DNA of 64,000 nucleotides. Origin: Mercenaria mercenaria (taxonomy: Eukaryota > Mollusca > Bivalvia > Venerida > Veneridae). The translations under genes and the position numbers were made by a program. Positions 60,785 to 64,000 of the stretch are shown here, one piece after another. The number at the start of each line of letters is the position of its first letter. The first letter of the stretch is position 1. The stretch covers positions 42,731,001 through 42,795,000 of the forward strand of contig NC_069378.1 in the NCBI RefSeq assembly GCF_021730395.1, given 5' to 3'. The notes under the pieces are model-generated. The model was not told the origin of the DNA, searched no databases, and worked only from the letters and a program-made list of their open reading frames with translations.

Positions 60785-61760
60785 TGGCTCACCTGAACTT
60801 TGTTATAGGTGGATGGTCCTGCTCAACATTTAAACTTAAAACCCTGAAACTGCTGGTTAGAATTGCATGAAATTTTGTCAGAATTCTGGCATTGTCCTAT
60901 CAAGTTTGTTTAAATGAGGTAGATTTGGCTATAAATAGAAAAACCTTTCAATAATTCATACATGAAGTGCTCGGATGTTCATCAAACTTGATCTGTAACA
61001 TGATCATAAGGTATCTCCAAAGTTTACTTTTGGGGATGCTTGGTCTCGTCAAAAATCTATACTGTTGAACAACTCGTGAACCATTTGATGGGTCTTCAAT
61101 TAATAGGTCCTCTCCAAAGTTTTTAGGGCCCACTAGAGCTAAAAATTTAAATACCTTTAAGTGACTGCTTGATGGAGCTTCTGACGTACAACTAGTTCAA
61201 TTGCATCATTATAAAGTTTTATGTTAATTTTGTTTCATATGGGGTGCTTGGTCCCTTTTAAGGGCTACTACAGCTTAAAAAAACTTTGAATGACCTCGTG
61301 AACTGCTTGATAGATCCTCGTCAAACTTGGTCTGTAGCATCACAACAAGGTCTTCCAATTTTATTTTTTTTACAATGTGACCTTTTGGCTTGTTTTTGGG
61401 TCCGAATGCTGAAAAAAGAAATAGTTTTAACGATTTGTCCTCACGACCCGCTTGATTGATCTTCTCCAAACTAGTCTTTTAGCATTTTAGCATCATTTAG
61501 TCCTCGACCAGTTTTGTTTCAATGGGGGGGTGAGCCTTGGTCCCTTTTAAGGGTCACTTAAGCTGAAAATAGACCATAAAATGACCTGAACTGCGTAATG
61601 GATCATGATCGAACTTGGTCAGAAGTATTATTGTCAAGTCCTCTCCCAATTTCATTCAATTCAAAATAACTTCACCGATATTTTCCTTGTAGACACTCAA
61701 ACAAAACTGTTGAAGTATTCTGTTAAACAGGTGAGCGATCTAGGGCCGCCACAGCCCTTG
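60785..61760 (+). mobile_element. Helentron-like element, family F
   Basis: Starts GGCTCACCTG with a hairpin CACCT/AGGTG. The core is degenerate units of roughly 150 bp (ACTGCTTGATGGATC-like). The inverted arm CAGGTGAGC is at 61728, then hairpin AGGGC/GCCCT, and the element ends CTTG before TG. The units are more diverged than in A or B, so this copy is older. Confidence 0.68.
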
Positions 61761-61972
61761 TGTAAGGTTTCTTAGTCACCGTCGTGCTAAGTGTTCTGAT
61801 GGATGTAATTTTGTAGTTTAGTAGTCTTTAACCAATACTGGGTCAGATGTAAAACTGATATTTATCCACTGTCTGATAAACAGTTTGACCGTATGTCAAT
61901 ACAATAACTTCGCTTACAAGAAAATCGAACAATATTTATTCGAATATTCATAACAATTATCTAAGACTAGGT

Positions 61973-64000
61973 TTACTTTGTTGGTTTGTATAGTGTTCTG
62001 TCTGACGGATGTAGCGGTGTGTTGCAGTTATCTTCCACACAACAGAAAGTGCACTGGAAATCTAGGCGTTGCTCATCAGATGCGCTTAACTTGCGGCATT
62101 TGTCGTTGTCTGAGGATCCCAGAAACCACTCACGGTAGCAGGTGTCGAAGTTACCACATCTGCAAATCGAAACGATTCCCGTCACACAGAATGTTTCATA
62201 CGCAGTAGGTTATATAATTTAGGTTTTGAAAATGATCTTTTTCAATACGTGTGCTCGAAAATACTAGATCTTTCAATACATATGTGAACCTCGATGGTCT
62301 CTAACTACACATGTAAAACAAAATCGTACAGAGCAGTTTTTCTTGTCGGACACCATTGTACCAACAGGTACGTGAGGTATGACACCCACACCCAGTCAAA
62401 AGTTATTTGGGAGCTTTATTTAGCATTTAAAATCCTATATACAGACTTCGATTAGAATATGTTGTGATGAAATTGAAACGTTAGCTCGCAGTTATTAACC
62501 CTTAGAGCGCGGCGCCATGAACCCCTAAAGCAGTTTAGGTATGGATGTGTGCAGGTTCAAGTATGCACACGCACATGAACAGTAAAACAGACGACGAGAA
62601 CTTTTTAACATCTAAAAAAGAAATAATCACAGTCACGCTTTAAATTTACAGGGCAGTTTGATGATCCAGATCTGTGTTCGGTACGTTAAATGCTAAAATG
62701 TACTCTGATGGGGGAAGACGGAGGGCCCTTTCAAAGTGTACGGTATACTTTGGTCAATATTCAACCCCTAGTTTATATTTACACAAGCGGACAACATCCA
62801 TTCATTTATAACTTTGTTTTTATCTACGGGAGAAATATGAACGCTGTTTTGGTAGCATTACATATTGTATAAATGAAGTTTTGTCTATCTTCATATGTAT
62901 ATTGTCTATGTAACAATGAGCAATTGGATAGGGTTGCCATACACTCATCGGTAATTAGGACTTCAGCTGCATTGCATCTTTCGTTTCATTTCGACAAAGA
63001 AGCAAGAATTGAGCGTAACTGGTGTCTGTTTCAAAACGAGTATAATCCTGATCAGCCGACCAGGCGCTTTTTGAGCGTTGAGCAAAAAAAAAATGTGCCT
63101 TCACAAATAAACACGATTTCGTTTTTATCTTGTGTTAATGTGAGGGTTTCGTTTCAAATTACTGTGATTCGAACAGTCACTGTTTCACGAGACAATGCAA
63201 TGATACTTAAGAATTGAATGAAATTGCTTGTACTAATTAATTCTACTATCACGTGGTTGTCGTACTTACGTTCTGTTAACTGACTTTGATCCATCTTTGT
63301 GATTTACAATGGTGTTGATACAGTAGTTGTTTGGTGGGTGACATTCAGTTGGAGCGTACAGTTTCTCGCACAGAAATGCCGGTCCGCTGCACACAGCACA
63401 TACAGCTAAGGAAAATAATTCATTAGTATTTAACGTATTACATGAAAACATTTTACTTAGAAAATACGTTAATGATATTAAATTCTATACAGTGCTTTTA
63501 ATCTCAACTTTGTGCCATCAGGAAAACAGTTATCTAAACAGCACAACGCCCTTTTAACCCTTTAACAATTAGTCCCATGCAACCAAAGGAATTTATTTTT
63601 TGCCCCCCAGTAGCCCGACACGCTGACGATAGCTGCACGAGTTGCAAAAGCAGATATTTCGAATTTGCTAGTCTCTTTGTGATCTAAGTCTTTATACATC
63701 AAATCACGAAAAACAATTAGATGCAGGTAAAGTGAATTTAAGGACTTACTTGACACGGGAGGTAAAGTTTTTGGTGGTGGATTAGTAGAAACGCTTGGTA
63801 ATACTGATGTCACCGACGGTAACTTGGTCGGTGGTAAAACTGTTTTACCATTTGACGACACGGACGGGGTATTTTGAATTTTAGCTGGCTTAGTTGAAGT
63901 CGACTGTGAAGATGGAGGTAAGGTGATGGTTGTGGTAACAATAGATGTAGATACATTCTGTACTGATACTCGCGTTGAATTTGAAATAGTTGGCACAAAA
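61973..64000 (-). CDS. Mucin-like stalk plus Ly6/uPAR (LU) domain protein, 5' partial
   Basis: Minus-strand gene running off the right edge. Exon A (beyond 64000 to 63750) is Ser/Thr/Pro-rich (PSVTSVLPSVSTNPPPKTLP), a likely O-glycosylated stalk. Exon B (63405-63270) encodes VCAVCSGPAFLCEKL, then ECHPPNNYCI and DGSKSVNRT. Exon C (62159-61973) encodes CGNFDTCYREWF, then FQCTFCCVEDNCN, and stops after LYKPTK. Junction phases agree. The spaced cysteines and the closing CC-x3-DNCN are the mark of the three-finger LU fold. The C terminus is not hydrophobic, so no GPI signal is visible and the protein is probably secreted. The signal peptide would lie outside the window. Confidence 0.82.

Noticed and set aside
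62873-63217. 114-residue plus-strand frame
   Set aside because: Lies in an intron of the minus-strand LU gene, and no motif or codon pattern supports it.

Overview
The window is animal nuclear DNA, AT-rich and intron-rich, almost certainly from a bivalve mollusc. The main gene's protein is closest to lophotrochozoan relatives as I recall them, and the intergenic space is filled with tRNA-derived SINEs, MITEs and Helentron/'pearl'-type elements built around 150-170 bp minisatellites, as is typical of bivalves. No bacterial, viral or CRISPR content was seen.

The central gene is NOP58 (+ strand, 32175-58594), core protein of box C/D snoRNPs, in 15 recognisable exons. Exons 1-2 and 6-15 are clean and join in phase. 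Exons 3-5 (36.3-38.1 kb) are recognisable but carry several apparent indels inside a homopolymer-rich stretch, which I read as poor local consensus. The introns hold at least 13 box C/D snoRNA copies in three families: six with a guide matching the 28S segment UCCUAUCAUU, five SNORD74/snR64-like (28S UGUCCCUAUCUA), and two matching 18S AGGUAGUGACGAA. The gene for a C/D snoRNP protein thus carries multicopy cargo for its own particle. A possible small antisense gene with its own ETS-like promoter lies in intron 10.

Other genes: a three-exon minus-strand gene (25078-22546) encodes an acidic D-L-D-L repeat protein with a basic tail and no family I recognise. A partial minus-strand gene at the right edge (61973 to beyond 64000) encodes a Ser/Thr/Pro-rich stalk followed by a Ly6/uPAR (LU) domain. 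Between about 6 and 20.3 kb an exon-bearing block is repeated three times and looks like a decayed tandem array.

Repeats: five sequence-unrelated families (A, B, C, D, F) share one plan: a 5' hairpin, a minisatellite core, an inverted copy of the 5' arm near the 3' end, a short 3' hairpin in most, and an end reading CTWG before TT. One (C) sits inside another (A), and the second A copy shows the empty site. The left 32 kb is otherwise mostly non-coding, with a 5'-truncated LINE with target-site duplications, a 31 bp minisatellite, MITEs, SINEs and simple repeats.
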